Counted from the first letter of the stretch, positions 52,023 to 61,124 are shown. The stretch is 64,000 nucleotides of DNA from Bacteroidota bacterium (GCA_030679145.1 JAUXTU010000052.1:47132-111131); one strand, 5' to 3'. Translations and numbers: made by a program. The notes: generated by a model from the sequence alone, not told the origin.

Positions 52023-54271
52023 AAATCACCGGCTGGCTGTTTGATTCGTACGCAACGGACAAAGGGATCACCGTCTGGCTTGTTGACGGTAACGGGAAAA
52101 AATACAAGACACATTACCATTTTCACCCTTTATTTTATTTGAATCTCACCAAGGATGAAGAGCATTTTCTCCAGTTGATGAGAAAAGAACTTCCTTCAGA
52201 AGTATCACTCCGCCGTGTGGAGAGAAGAGACCTCTATTCACGGGTAATGATCCCGGTACTGGAAGTTTCCCTTCACAATCCGTTGATGTTTCAGAAAACG
52301 GTGTATACGTTATCGAAACATTTCAATTTTTATAAGTTCTATGGTGCGGATATTAAGGTGATGCAATTGTTCTATTACATCACACAATTGTTTCCTCTGG
52401 CGTACGGAGAATACGAAATTGAGAACGATATTCTGCAGCATTGGTCATTACTGGATCGTTTTGATGCAATAGACTATACCATTCCCGAACTTTCCGTGAT
52501 GACATTAACGCCGTCGATGAAACTCTTTTCGCCGAAGTACCAGCGTTCGATGGAGATCGAGGTAAGCATCGACGATACAACACGTGTGCTTCAGCAGAAC
52601 GATCCGCGCGAATTGATCGAGCAGATCAATTATTATCTTGTACAGTACGATCCGGATATTATTTTAACGGAGTACGGTGATTCTTCACTGCTCCCGCTTC
52701 TTTCATCGCTTGCGGAAGAATATCGTATCCCGCTTCACTTGAACCGCGATCCGGATGCCCGCTATTACACTACGAAAGCACAGAGCTATTTCAGTTACGG
52801 AAGTATGGTTCATCGCGACGGCGTGTTTGAACTTGCAGGACGATGGCATATTGACCGCGAAAATTCTTTCATTGTCGGTGAAGCGGATCTGGAAGGATTG
52901 TACGATCTTTCGCGGATGTCGCAAATTGGTGTGCAGCATCAGGCGCGGACATCGATTGGTTCTGCACTTTCATCAATGCAAATTTCGTGGGCGTACCGGA
53001 ACAATGTGCTTGTTCCGTATAAACGTCCCATTAAAGAATCGTTCAAGACATTGAGCACACTGTTGAAATCCGATCGCGGCGGACTGCACTTTATGCCTCC
53101 CAAAGGATATCACGAACAAGTTGCGGAATTGGATTTTGCTTCGATGTATCCGACGCTGATGAAAAATCATAATATCTCTTCCGAAACAATCGATTGTGTC
53201 TGTTGTGCTGATTCATCGCATCTGGTTCCTGAACTTGGATACCGATTATGCGAAAAGCATACAGGATTTGTTCCCGAAACGCTTACACCAATTCTGGAAA
53301 AACGAGCGCGGTACAAAGAACTAAAACGAACTGCTGCAACGGATGAGTTGAAGAAAAAATATGACCGAATGCAGGCTGGACTAAAATGGATATTAGTGAC
53401 ATGTTTTGGTTATCTCGGATTCAAAAAATCGCGAATGGGAAGAATTGAAGCACACGAAGCGGTGAATGCATTTGCGAGAGAAGGATTGCTCCGCGCAAAA
53501 GAAATTGCTGAAGCAAAAGGATTTACGCTGATTCATGCGATTGTTGATTGCGTGTGGTTGAAGAAAAAAGATGCAACGCGCGAAGAGTACGAAGCACTTG
53601 CAAAAGAAATTGAAAGAGAAGTTGGTGTAAAGATATCATTGGAAGGAATCTATCAATGGATATTATTCCCAACTTCAAAGATGGATGACGATATCACAAC
53701 CGCAACGCGGTATGTCGGCACGTACGAGAATGGAGAGATGAAAGTGCGTGGGCTCGAGGTGCGCCGTCACGATACTTGTCGGTATGTGAAGAAGATGCAG
53801 CAGGAGATGCTGGATGTTCTTTCTTCTGCTCGTTCCGTTGCGGAGATAAAATTCCGTCTGCCGGATGTGATCGCAGTGGTGAAACGATATATTGATCAAT
53901 TGAATGAAGGGAATGTATCGCCATTTGAATTGGTGATACGTCGCCGCATTTCTAAAGATCCGTACGAATATGCCAACAAGAGTATCAACGCCGTTGTTTC
54001 TCAAACATTGGCTGAGGCGGGAGTAACGCTTGCGGCGGGAGAATCGATCGAATACATCATCACTGATGCATCGGGAAAGAAAGATCCACAAAAAGCTAAA
54101 CCGCTTGCGCTCTATGCGCTGGATGACGGCTACGATGCAAAGAAGTATTCGGAATTTATTTTTGACGCGGCAGAAACATTGCTACAGCCGTTTGGATATA
54201 CAAGAAAGGAATTGCAAAAGTCCTGGAAAGAAGATATTATGGACTTGCCGTTGTTCAGGCAGGTATCATAA
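52019..54271 (+). CDS. Divergent family B DNA polymerase (archaeal PolB2-like)
   Basis: A 750-residue polymerase. Motif A is intact as ELDFASMYPT (D372), motif B as LKWILVTCFGYLG (K456), and the thumb has IRRRISKDPYEYANKSINAV. Motif C is altered to HAIVDCVWL: D510 stays but the second aspartate is Val512. In the exonuclease region the DIE motif is replaced by MTLTPS and the NxxxFD motif by YGDSSLL, so proofreading should be lost. Between motifs A and B lies a CxCC-x14-CxxH insert (C393-H414) that could bind zinc. These traits match the PolB2 branch. It is the third gene of the cassette; start and stop overlap give translational coupling. Confidence 0.92.
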   Translation: MKITGWLFDSYATDKGITVWLVDGNGKKYKTHYHFHPLFYLNLTKDEEHFLQLMRKELPSEVSLRRVERRDLYSRVMIPVLEVSLHNPLMFQKTVYTLSKHFNFYKFYGADIKVMQLFYYITQLFPLAYGEYEIENDILQHWSLLDRFDAIDYTIPELSVMTLTPSMKLFSPKYQRSMEIEVSIDDTTRVLQQNDPRELIEQINYYLVQYDPDIILTEYGDSSLLPLLSSLAEEYRIPLHLNRDPDARYYTTKAQSYFSYGSMVHRDGVFELAGRWHIDRENSFIVGEADLEGLYDLSRMSQIGVQHQARTSIGSALSSMQISWAYRNNVLVPYKRPIKESFKTLSTLLKSDRGGLHFMPPKGYHEQVAELDFASMYPTLMKNHNISSETIDCVCCADSSHLVPELGYRLCEKHTGFVPETLTPILEKRARYKELKRTAATDELKKKYDRMQAGLKWILVTCFGYLGFKKSRMGRIEAHEAVNAFAREGLLRAKEIAEAKGFTLIHAIVDCVWLKKKDATREEYEALAKEIEREVGVKISLEGIYQWILFPTSKMDDDITTATRYVGTYENGEMKVRGLEVRRHDTCRYVKKMQQEMLDVLSSARSVAEIKFRLPDVIAVVKRYIDQLNEGNVSPFELVIRRRISKDPYEYANKSINAVVSQTLAEAGVTLAAGESIEYIITDASGKKDPQKAKPLALYALDDGYDAKKYSEFIFDAAETLLQPFGYTRKELQKSWKEDIMDLPLFRQVS

Positions 54272-54284
54272 CATCATTTTTTTT

Positions 54285-54366
54285 AACCCCCTCACGGTCT
54301 CCCCCTTTCAGGGGGAGAAGATATTTTCCCTCCCCCCCTGTAAGGGGAGGGTTAGGGAGGGGTCTA
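54285..54366. repeat. GC-rich nested palindromic intergenic repeat
   Basis: Nested inverted repeats fill this stretch: CTCCCCCT/AGGGGGAG around TTC and CCTCCCC/GGGGAGG around a short loop, flanked by CCCCCTCACGG and GGGTTAGGGAGGGG. It looks like a dispersed element common between genes of this lineage. It could end transcription of the polymerase cassette. Confidence 0.6.
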
Positions 54367-54414
54367 AGAAACGATAGTCTGGGGTAAAATCATTTTTTGA
54401 AGAAATATTGTTTT

Positions 54415-55062
54415 ATGCCAAAACCTAAAGTAAAAATCTGTTGTATCTCATCTGTTGACGAAGCAAAACTTGCGATCAAATACGGCGCGACGGCACTTGG
54501 TCTTGTTTCGGCAATGCCAAGCGGGCCGGGACCCATCTCCGAAGAATTGATCGCAGAAATCGTATCGCATATTCCCGACGGAATTGCATCGTTCTTATTA
54601 ACGAGTAAACAGGATGCAGATTCAATCATTGCTCAGCAGCGAAAGACAAAAGCAAATACGTTACAATTAGTTGATTCGGTTTCTTTTGATGTCTATGCAA
54701 CATTGCGAAAAGAGCTTCCGAATATTTCTATTGTTCAAGTTATTCACGTTATTGATGAATCTTCCATTGACGAAGCAGAATCCATTGCACCGTTTGTTGA
54801 TATGATCCTGCTTGACTCCGGAAATCCGAAACTTGCTATTAAAGAACTTGGAGGGACAGGAAGAAGACATGATTGGAAATTGAGTAGAAAGATTGTTGAA
54901 TCTGTAAATGTTCCGGTATTTCTTGCCGGCGGATTGAATGCGGGGAATGTGAAAGAAGCGGTAGAATATGTGCAACCATATGGATTGGATCTTTGCAGCG
55001 GAGTAAGAACAAACGGAAAACTGGATGAGAGGAAATTGAAATTATTCTTTGACTCGTTGTGA
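54415..55062 (+). CDS. trpF: Phosphoribosylanthranilate isomerase-like protein
   Basis: A 215-residue TIM barrel of the TrpF family, which isomerises phosphoribosylanthranilate in tryptophan synthesis. Seen: VKICCISSVDEAKLAIKYGA (the catalytic cysteine region, KICC instead of the usual KICG), MILLDSG, GGTGRRHDWKL, FLAGGLNAGNV and LDLCSGVRTNGKLD. The ATG at 54415 is preferred over a TTG at 54397. No other trp genes are near it, so the substrate might have changed, but all main motifs remain. Confidence 0.85.
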   Translation: MPKPKVKICCISSVDEAKLAIKYGATALGLVSAMPSGPGPISEELIAEIVSHIPDGIASFLLTSKQDADSIIAQQRKTKANTLQLVDSVSFDVYATLRKELPNISIVQVIHVIDESSIDEAESIAPFVDMILLDSGNPKLAIKELGGTGRRHDWKLSRKIVESVNVPVFLAGGLNAGNVKEAVEYVQPYGLDLCSGVRTNGKLDERKLKLFFDSL

Positions 55063-55068
55063 ACTCTT

Positions 55069-55413
55069 TTATTTTTCCGGTCGTACGAGAAGAGCCATTT
55101 TTTTTGGTGCAACCTCACAATAGGCTGTCGTCAATGCATCGACCAATGTATCTTTTCTGATTTTCTTTAGATTAATAAATGTCCAGCCTTGTTTACCCCA
55201 TTTGTTTGGTACCGGGAAAATGATCGAACTATCGAATGAAGAAAACGCATTCTGATCGATCGCGGATAATTTAATGCAGGCTTGATTATTTTTGATATCA
55301 AGTGTTGCAAATATTTTTTTTCCCACTCTGAATGATGGTTTTTCGAAATGAGACTGCTCTGTTGTTTCGGGAAACGAAAGAGCAATTTTTCTAACGGCAT
55401 CAACAGTAACCAT
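55069..55413 (-). CDS. MmcQ/YjbR family protein
   Basis: The 114-residue protein has the MmcQ/YjbR fold signature: VRKIALSFPETTEQSHFEKPSFRVGKKIFA, ACIKLSAIDQNAF, and WGKQGWTFINLKKI. Members are small CyaY-like DNA-binding-related proteins of unclear role. It starts 7 bases after the winged-helix gene's stop and is probably co-transcribed with it. Confidence 0.9.
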   Translation of the reverse strand: MVTVDAVRKIALSFPETTEQSHFEKPSFRVGKKIFATLDIKNNQACIKLSAIDQNAFSSFDSSIIFPVPNKWGKQGWTFINLKKIRKDTLVDALTTAYCEVAPKKMALLVRPEK

Positions 55414-55419
55414 AGTTTT

Positions 55420-56490
55420 TTATTTAATTTCCACTTCTTTCCCGATAAATTTCCCAAACTGCACTGCTTTTTTCTTGATGTACACTGCGATTGTTTTTTG
55501 GAGTGAATTGAAAAACTCCGTTTCAATTTTCACACTTTTATTTTCTACGGTACGTTTCCACATACCTGCTATTTTTCCGTTGACCACAATAACGGGCCAG
55601 AATATTCCATTGTTAGAAATTGCTTTTGCCTGACTTTCCGGGGTGAGTATAGCGCTCCGGTCTTTATAACTGATCACGAACTCATCGTATGCCGGCAATA
55701 AATACAGTGATTCTTTTTTCTTTGAGTAGATATCATTATCTGCAAACCAGTATGTCTGTAAGCCAACTTCTTCAGAAATAAAATTAGATTTTACTGACTC
55801 GAGTCCCTTTTTTGCATCACCCACAGATAAACCGGACCACCAGATAAAATCCTGTACTGTTGCGGGACCATGGCTGTTGAAATATCGCATGGCGAGTTCA
55901 GCTAATGCCTCTTCTTTGCGGAGAGTCTTTTTTCTTGGTACTCTTTCTGCAAGCAGAGCGTATGTTTGTTGTTTCCCTCGTGTTGCACCGCTGCAGACCA
56001 TGCCGTCCAATTCAGCCCGCATCAAAATGTGAATACCGCGCTGATTGCCGGTAGTGATCTTATTCTTTTCAAGTTCGACAAATAGTTCGTCACGGGTGAG
56101 ATGTTTTCCGCGGTTCAGTGATTTTTCAATGATGCCATTGCTTTTTTTCTGCACAGCTTCGTTTAATTCCAACTGCTTATGCCGTGATCGCATTGCCGAC
56201 AAAATATTTGGCGCAGCAAGTTCAAGCATCCAATAAATATCTTCAGGGGAAACAAAATGCCATGTCGGTCGCATGACATGAGTTCTGAGAATGTCGCCGT
56301 TAACAACAGCCGTTTCAATTATTTTGTCTGTGGAATCGGGTAAACGGACACCGACAGCCCATTTTGCCATGCTGTAATCTTGAGCCTGCATCGCTCCCAT
56401 CCAAGAAACGATTGCTTTTACCGTTTTAAATGTTGTTTCTGCAATCTGCTGATTGGCAAGCCGAAGAAGAGAAATATTGTCTAAAGTCAT
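55420..56490 (-). CDS. AlkZ-like winged-helix DNA glycosylase
   Basis: A 356-residue protein of the HTH_42/AlkZ-YcaQ family, which removes alkylated bases and unhooks interstrand crosslinks. The catalytic Q-x-Q motif is present in WMGAMQAQDYSMAKWAVG, followed by HVMRPTWHFV, LTRDELFVEL and the winged-helix repeats (PATVQDFIWWSGLS). The LLPAYDEFVISYKDRSA and VIVVNGKIAGMWKRT motifs are typical near the end. ATG at 56490 preferred; a TTG lies one codon upstream. It precedes the MmcQ gene in the same direction. Confidence 0.88.
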   Translation of the reverse strand: MTLDNISLLRLANQQIAETTFKTVKAIVSWMGAMQAQDYSMAKWAVGVRLPDSTDKIIETAVVNGDILRTHVMRPTWHFVSPEDIYWMLELAAPNILSAMRSRHKQLELNEAVQKKSNGIIEKSLNRGKHLTRDELFVELEKNKITTGNQRGIHILMRAELDGMVCSGATRGKQQTYALLAERVPRKKTLRKEEALAELAMRYFNSHGPATVQDFIWWSGLSVGDAKKGLESVKSNFISEEVGLQTYWFADNDIYSKKKESLYLLPAYDEFVISYKDRSAILTPESQAKAISNNGIFWPVIVVNGKIAGMWKRTVENKSVKIETEFFNSLQKTIAVYIKKKAVQFGKFIGKEVEIK

Positions 56491-56570
56491 CAAAAAGTTC
56501 AGGTTTTAATAAGAGATTTCATGTCACACTACCATTTAGATATATTCCATCATGTTAAAATTCAAACACA

Positions 56571-56981
56571 TCATACACGTTTTGATCGCATGGCTTTCAG
56601 TTGTACTAATTTTTTATCTTTAGAAAGTTTTTTGTATGCACTTGATTCAACGGCATGAATTGCAATTTTTCCTTCTGCATTACTGTGAACACCCCAGCCG
56701 TACCGTTTTGTCAGAGGCGACGAACGAAAACAAGGCTGACCTTTTGAAAAAAAATTTTCTCTCTCTGTATTAAAACCTTTGCTGTTAATTTTATTCTTTA
56801 TTTCGTGGACACTGAAAAGTATATCATCCGACGTATATTTGTATGGATTTTCACTTATCATTTCAAATTGAATACTCGCCACAGTTTTATCTTCACTTTT
56901 CTGCGGAGGTATTTCACCACTTTTTGCAGAAGAGTCATCTGCAATTTGAATGAATGTATCATAATAATTGGTCGTTTTCAT
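56571..56981 (-). CDS. DUF6157-like protein
   Basis: The 136-residue protein, with YYDTFIQIADDSSAKSGEIP, FEMISENPYKYTSDDILFSVH and CFRSSPLTKRYGWGVHSNAEGKIAIH, matches a DUF6157-type family common in Bacteroidota and Actinobacteria. No catalytic motif is known. It has no signal peptide. It stands between the winged-helix gene and a MITE-like element. Confidence 0.75.
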   Translation of the reverse strand: MKTTNYYDTFIQIADDSSAKSGEIPPQKSEDKTVASIQFEMISENPYKYTSDDILFSVHEIKNKINSKGFNTERENFFSKGQPCFRSSPLTKRYGWGVHSNAEGKIAIHAVESSAYKKLSKDKKLVQLKAMRSKRV

Positions 56982-57011
56982 CTTTTAACTCTGTCATAGA
57001 ATGCATTTTAT

Positions 57012-57154
57012 TAGAAGCGGTTTCAAAAATACCTAATCAGTGTCATTTCGAGATGCGAAGCATCGAGAAATCTTGGTTTTACCTTCAATAATAAAATCGA
57101 GATTCCTCACTTCGTTCGGAATGACAATAAAATTCATTTTTGAGACCGCTTCTA
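57012..57154. mobile_element. MITE-like dispersed element, copy 2
   Basis: Terminal inverted repeats TAGAAGCGGTTTCAAAAAT (57012-57030) and ATTTTTGAGACCGCTTCTA (57136-57154) differ at one base pair. The core 57042-57127 matches copy 1 at 50953-51062. No coding capacity. Confidence 0.7.
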
Positions 57155-57172
57155 GTTTTAAATCAAGGATTT

Positions 57173-57922
57173 TTATCTTCCAAGTGTTTTCCCCGTAATA
57201 CCGGAGCGACCGCCCATACCCGAAAAAGTTCGTGCTTTAACGTATGCTTCGGCGTAAGTAACATCAGCGGCGTATCCGTTTACAATTGCCATCTTCTCAT
57301 ACATCCCCCACCACTCAGCGGGACCTTGCGATTTTTGCTGATAGAGTGCTTCTTGCTTTTTCTTTATTACTTCTGTTATATCAACATAATCCGTCGGAAA
57401 GAATTGAAATGATTTTGTGTGCGGACTGTTGCTGGTTTCATAAAAATAGAGATTAAATGTGAAGCGTCTATCCAAATATACGCGCCACGCAAGTAACCCT
57501 GATGCTTGATGATCGGAATGAACATCAAGCGTCCACGGTGCAATTACAATCGTTGGATTAATTTGTTGGAGAATTTCTGTCAACCTGCGCGTGTTTGTGG
57601 AATCTACAGCAAGCGAAGCGTCTATTGCGCCGAAGAATTGAACCGATGCGCCAAGAACAGCGGCGGCATTTTTTGCTTCAACTGTTCGAATTGAGCGTGC
57701 TTCTGCCTGCGATTTTCCCCAAATACCAAGCTCACCTCCGGTCATTGTAAGGATAATAACACTGTCTCCTGCCGCAACGGAATTGGCAATCAACCCGCCG
57801 CACGATGCTTCAGCATCATCGGGGTGCGGTGCGATTACAACAATTGTCTGGCGATTGGTTTTTTCTCCACAAAAAAGAAAAGGGGGAAAGAGAAATATGA
57901 AGAGCAAAAGAAATATTTTCAT
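57173..57922 (-). CDS. Secreted PIG-L (LmbE-like) deacetylase
   Basis: A 249-residue protein with a signal peptide (IFLLLFIFLFPPFLFCG) and the PIG-L fold. The zinc motif is VIAPHPDDAEASCGG; the second zinc histidine is in LDVHSDHQASG. These enzymes deacetylate N-acetylglucosamine-containing substrates. The long helix after the core (TEVIKKKQEALYQQKSQGP) and the C-terminal GMGGRSGITGKTLGR are typical of the secreted group. It sits upstream of the large glycoside-hydrolase-like gene and faces the same way, with the intervening MITE downstream. Confidence 0.9.
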   Translation of the reverse strand: MKIFLLLFIFLFPPFLFCGEKTNRQTIVVIAPHPDDAEASCGGLIANSVAAGDSVIILTMTGGELGIWGKSQAEARSIRTVEAKNAAAVLGASVQFFGAIDASLAVDSTNTRRLTEILQQINPTIVIAPWTLDVHSDHQASGLLAWRVYLDRRFTFNLYFYETSNSPHTKSFQFFPTDYVDITEVIKKKQEALYQQKSQGPAEWWGMYEKMAIVNGYAADVTYAEAYVKARTFSGMGGRSGITGKTLGR

Positions 57923-57966
57923 ATAGATTTCGATTTATAGATTAACCACAAATACAAATTTGCCAC

Positions 57967-58014
57967 AGAGAACACTGAGTTTTACCCGTTTAAAAACTTC
58001 TCTCTGTGTTCTCT
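57967..58014. repeat. Inverted repeat in the spacer after the glycoside-hydrolase-like gene
   Basis: AGAGAACAC at 57967-57975 and GTGTTCTCT at 58006-58014 are exact inverted copies 30 bases apart within an AT-rich spacer. The CCACAGAGAACAC sequence is a known kind of dispersed end. It may act as a weak terminator for the preceding minus-strand gene. Confidence 0.45.
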
Positions 58015-58025
58015 TTGACAATTGA

Positions 58026-61000
58026 TTATTCAATCTTCAATTTCTTCAACACTTCCAATCCAGTGGAGGTTTTTATAATAGAAGCGGGAATGAGAAAAAA
58101 TTCTCCACCTGTTTGCGTATTGATAATCCGCACCATGCATGGATATCGTTCGCCGTTATCGGGAATCAACAGTTTTCTATTTGTCGTGGTGAATGCCAGA
58201 GGCTGAAACATTAACGGCTTAGCAATTGCAAAATCAGTAAATGCCTCTTCTACATTTACTGCAAGCGACGACATTCCGGAAAGTAATCCTGTAAACTCAA
58301 CTCCGTTGCCCTCAACTTTGAATCCGAATGCTCCGCGCGATGTTTCCCACGAATTAAAGAAATCTCCTTTTCCCCATGACACAACACCATGGCGTGTTGG
58401 CTTTTCAACAGTCATATTGTTGTGCGGGTCAATCGGTCTCCATGCCATTTGGTCTGTTTCAAATCCTAATGTTGTGGAATCGGCATACAGACCGCCGCCT
58501 CCTCCTCCGTCATATACTTGTACGGCAATAACATTATCACCGCCGAAATTTAATGTTTCATAGGCTGCATCTCCCGGCTTAAGGAAGTATTGACGAGGCG
58601 TCTGCCATCCTCCTTGAGTATCGGCTAACACACCGTTCACGTATGTCCAATCTTCATCATCAATTCTTCCCAAACTCAACAATACTGTTTTTCCGCGTCC
58701 GTCTGCTGGTAATGTGAAATGGGTTCTATACCAACCCCATCCATCGTACGGAGTGCCGAGATAGTTTTCCCATGCTTGGGGTACAGTAATCTTATTCCAA
58801 CCGGAATCGGAAATTTCTTTTTTATACCACCCGTTCACCAAGCCCCGTTCATGTTCACGTTTTACGGTAGGAGAAGTCTGCGAGGATTGAAATTTCCATC
58901 CGGTAATATTTTTGAACTGAAAACCTCCCCGATATTCATACCAATCAATTACTCCGCCGGTTTCGCCCATTGTTCCGCGATCGTGCATTGTTGCGCCGTA
59001 AAAAACTATAGCACCGCCACGATTAAGAAAGCGATCGAGCGTCGGTTGGATTTCAATTCCGTTACTGGTTTTTCGCGGTAAAGCATTTCCGGCAATAATA
59101 AGCGCATCAATATTAGTTGTGTCGAGATGAAGAAGTTCATTGATCGAAACATGGTTCTTTGGAAGTCCATTCGGTAACGTTGTATTGAAACTGCTATCGA
59201 AAAATACGGCAGCATTTCGATTCTTTAATGAAGGGAATTCAGTTGATTTTACTTCAGGAAGTGAAACAAGATTTGGAAATATTTGCGGCGAAACATTAGC
59301 ACGTTCTGCACCTTCAACAGAAACATTGGTCTGAGATTCGACAATTTTCACGCGCGGATCAGTAATACAGATATGAAGTTTTCCATTCTTTTGTGTAAGA
59401 ATAATTTCACCTTCCGGAAGAGGGACGGTTGCATTCCAATTTTTCCAATCTGCCGGAACATTGGGTGATATACGAATGCGAGTGCAGCCAGGTTCAAGAA
59501 TATCAATGCCAAGCAGTCCTTCAACAATTGCATCTTGATATGAACCGGCTGCGCTTAAAAATGCATTTCCTCCTTCGGTCACACCATCTATCGATGTGAG
59601 TTCTTCCATCAATCCCGGGAAATGTTCGTCCTCCAAAGTTTTTGAACAACACTCAAGCAGATGAATGCCCCCTTCAATATCTCCATTGCGTAAACGTGCG
59701 CGAGCTTCAACCGCATTCCACCATGGCCACATTTTATAATTATGATCGATATTGATCGGAACATGCGTCATTGGGGGAAAAATTGTTGTCGATCCGGCAG
59801 TGCGCCAATTGTTCGTACGGATTGTCTGCAGAATTCTTCCGATTCGCTCTTTCGGTGCAACGCCGTTCAAAATTGCAAGCACATTTTCTGCGGAAGAGGA
59901 ACGCTCATCTCGTTTTCTCCAGAGTGAAAGATTATCGTATTCGCCGGTAGTTTCATTCCACAGTACATTGTTAATTCCAGTAATGAATCGATCTCGTACA
60001 GTTTGCAATCGCTGTGCATTATTCTCATTATCAAGTGTTCGTTCAATTTTTGAAAATGTATTTAGAAGATCGACAAAAAGAGCGTTAGAATATAAAATGC
60101 GGGAACCATCCGGAAAAAGAAAGAACCGCGAGTGATCCATCCATTCTGTTACATCAATCAACAATCCTTCGTTGCGATAGTCACGGTCAATCCACGCATT
60201 TACCCACGGAAGCAATATTCCTGCAGAATTGGAAAGAAATTCTTTATCTCCGGTAAGAAGATAATATTTCCAAATTGCATTTGTAAGCCATGCCGCCCCT
60301 TCGGCGGAACCACCCTGCGAAGGGTCTTCAGTCACTTTCAATCCGAGCGGATTATGGGTTGCATAACGACGAAGATCGTATTCTAATGTGGTGCGTGCCC
60401 TCGAAAACTGTCCGCTTGCCATTGCACCGGGAACAAGTCCGGAACCAAGATCTCGCGACCAAACATCGCGCCAGCGGAATATTTCACAGACGTGCAGATT
60501 TCCATCAAATCCAAGATCGAGAAGATAACGGTTGAATGGAACTGCACGGCTGACCAATGCCGAAGGAGTTTGCAATAGAAATCCTTTTTGATACGGCGCT
60601 TCCCATTCTTTTCGGAAACTACTGAATGTTCCTTTTGGTGCCGTTGTTCCGGCAAATAAAATTATTTCGCCGGTATTTCTCTTCATGTGAAAAACGATTC
60701 TCCCGGAAGATGAAAGAGCGGGAGATCCATGCTGTAGGATTTCAAATTGAATGTTTTTCTTTTTTCCTTTAACTCGTACGGCAAGAACATACGCATTCTC
60801 TTCGGTTGCGCCGTGAAGAATTTCTACGTTTACTCCTGCAACACTCAACGAGTAGAGAACGCCTCCCGGAAAAAATGTTGAGTGTGCGTTCGGTGACGTT
60901 AGTTCATACGGTTTACAATCCACAATTATTTGAAACGTACCGCCGGCGTCTCCGCCGGAGTGGAATTCAAATCCGGTTGAACGGACTTTGACGACACTTC

Positions 61001-61124
61001 GTCCGTTACCGATAAGTCCTTCAGGAGTTTTGCCGTTGTATTCAATCAATGTGGTTTTCTGAGCCAATACAAATGCAGACCCAATAACTGCAAGAAGTAA
61101 ATGAAAGAGGAAAGATGTTTTCAT
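58026..61124 (-). CDS. Large secreted glycoside-hydrolase-like protein
   Basis: About 1032 residues with a signal peptide (FLFHLLLAVIGSAFVLAQ); the ATG at 61124 has AAGGG seven bases upstream. An N-terminal beta domain (about 20-200) precedes an (alpha/alpha)6-barrel (about 210-560) with EIFRWRDVWSRDLGSGLVPG, LLIDVTEWMDHSRFF, DHNYKMWPWWNAVEARA and VTEGGNAFLSAAGSYQDAIVEG, resembling GH63/GH78/GH37-like enzymes. Next come a beta domain, a flavodoxin-like GATase-type segment (IDALIIAGNALPRKTSNG) and a jelly-roll carbohydrate-binding domain with WYRTHFTLPADGRGK and WTYVNGVLADTQGGW. Substrate not identifiable. Confidence 0.85.
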   Translation of the reverse strand: MKTSFLFHLLLAVIGSAFVLAQKTTLIEYNGKTPEGLIGNGRSVVKVRSTGFEFHSGGDAGGTFQIIVDCKPYELTSPNAHSTFFPGGVLYSLSVAGVNVEILHGATEENAYVLAVRVKGKKKNIQFEILQHGSPALSSSGRIVFHMKRNTGEIILFAGTTAPKGTFSSFRKEWEAPYQKGFLLQTPSALVSRAVPFNRYLLDLGFDGNLHVCEIFRWRDVWSRDLGSGLVPGAMASGQFSRARTTLEYDLRRYATHNPLGLKVTEDPSQGGSAEGAAWLTNAIWKYYLLTGDKEFLSNSAGILLPWVNAWIDRDYRNEGLLIDVTEWMDHSRFFLFPDGSRILYSNALFVDLLNTFSKIERTLDNENNAQRLQTVRDRFITGINNVLWNETTGEYDNLSLWRKRDERSSSAENVLAILNGVAPKERIGRILQTIRTNNWRTAGSTTIFPPMTHVPINIDHNYKMWPWWNAVEARARLRNGDIEGGIHLLECCSKTLEDEHFPGLMEELTSIDGVTEGGNAFLSAAGSYQDAIVEGLLGIDILEPGCTRIRISPNVPADWKNWNATVPLPEGEIILTQKNGKLHICITDPRVKIVESQTNVSVEGAERANVSPQIFPNLVSLPEVKSTEFPSLKNRNAAVFFDSSFNTTLPNGLPKNHVSINELLHLDTTNIDALIIAGNALPRKTSNGIEIQPTLDRFLNRGGAIVFYGATMHDRGTMGETGGVIDWYEYRGGFQFKNITGWKFQSSQTSPTVKREHERGLVNGWYKKEISDSGWNKITVPQAWENYLGTPYDGWGWYRTHFTLPADGRGKTVLLSLGRIDDEDWTYVNGVLADTQGGWQTPRQYFLKPGDAAYETLNFGGDNVIAVQVYDGGGGGGLYADSTTLGFETDQMAWRPIDPHNNMTVEKPTRHGVVSWGKGDFFNSWETSRGAFGFKVEGNGVEFTGLLSGMSSLAVNVEEAFTDFAIAKPLMFQPLAFTTTNRKLLIPDNGERYPCMVRIINTQTGGEFFLIPASIIKTSTGLEVLKKLKIE

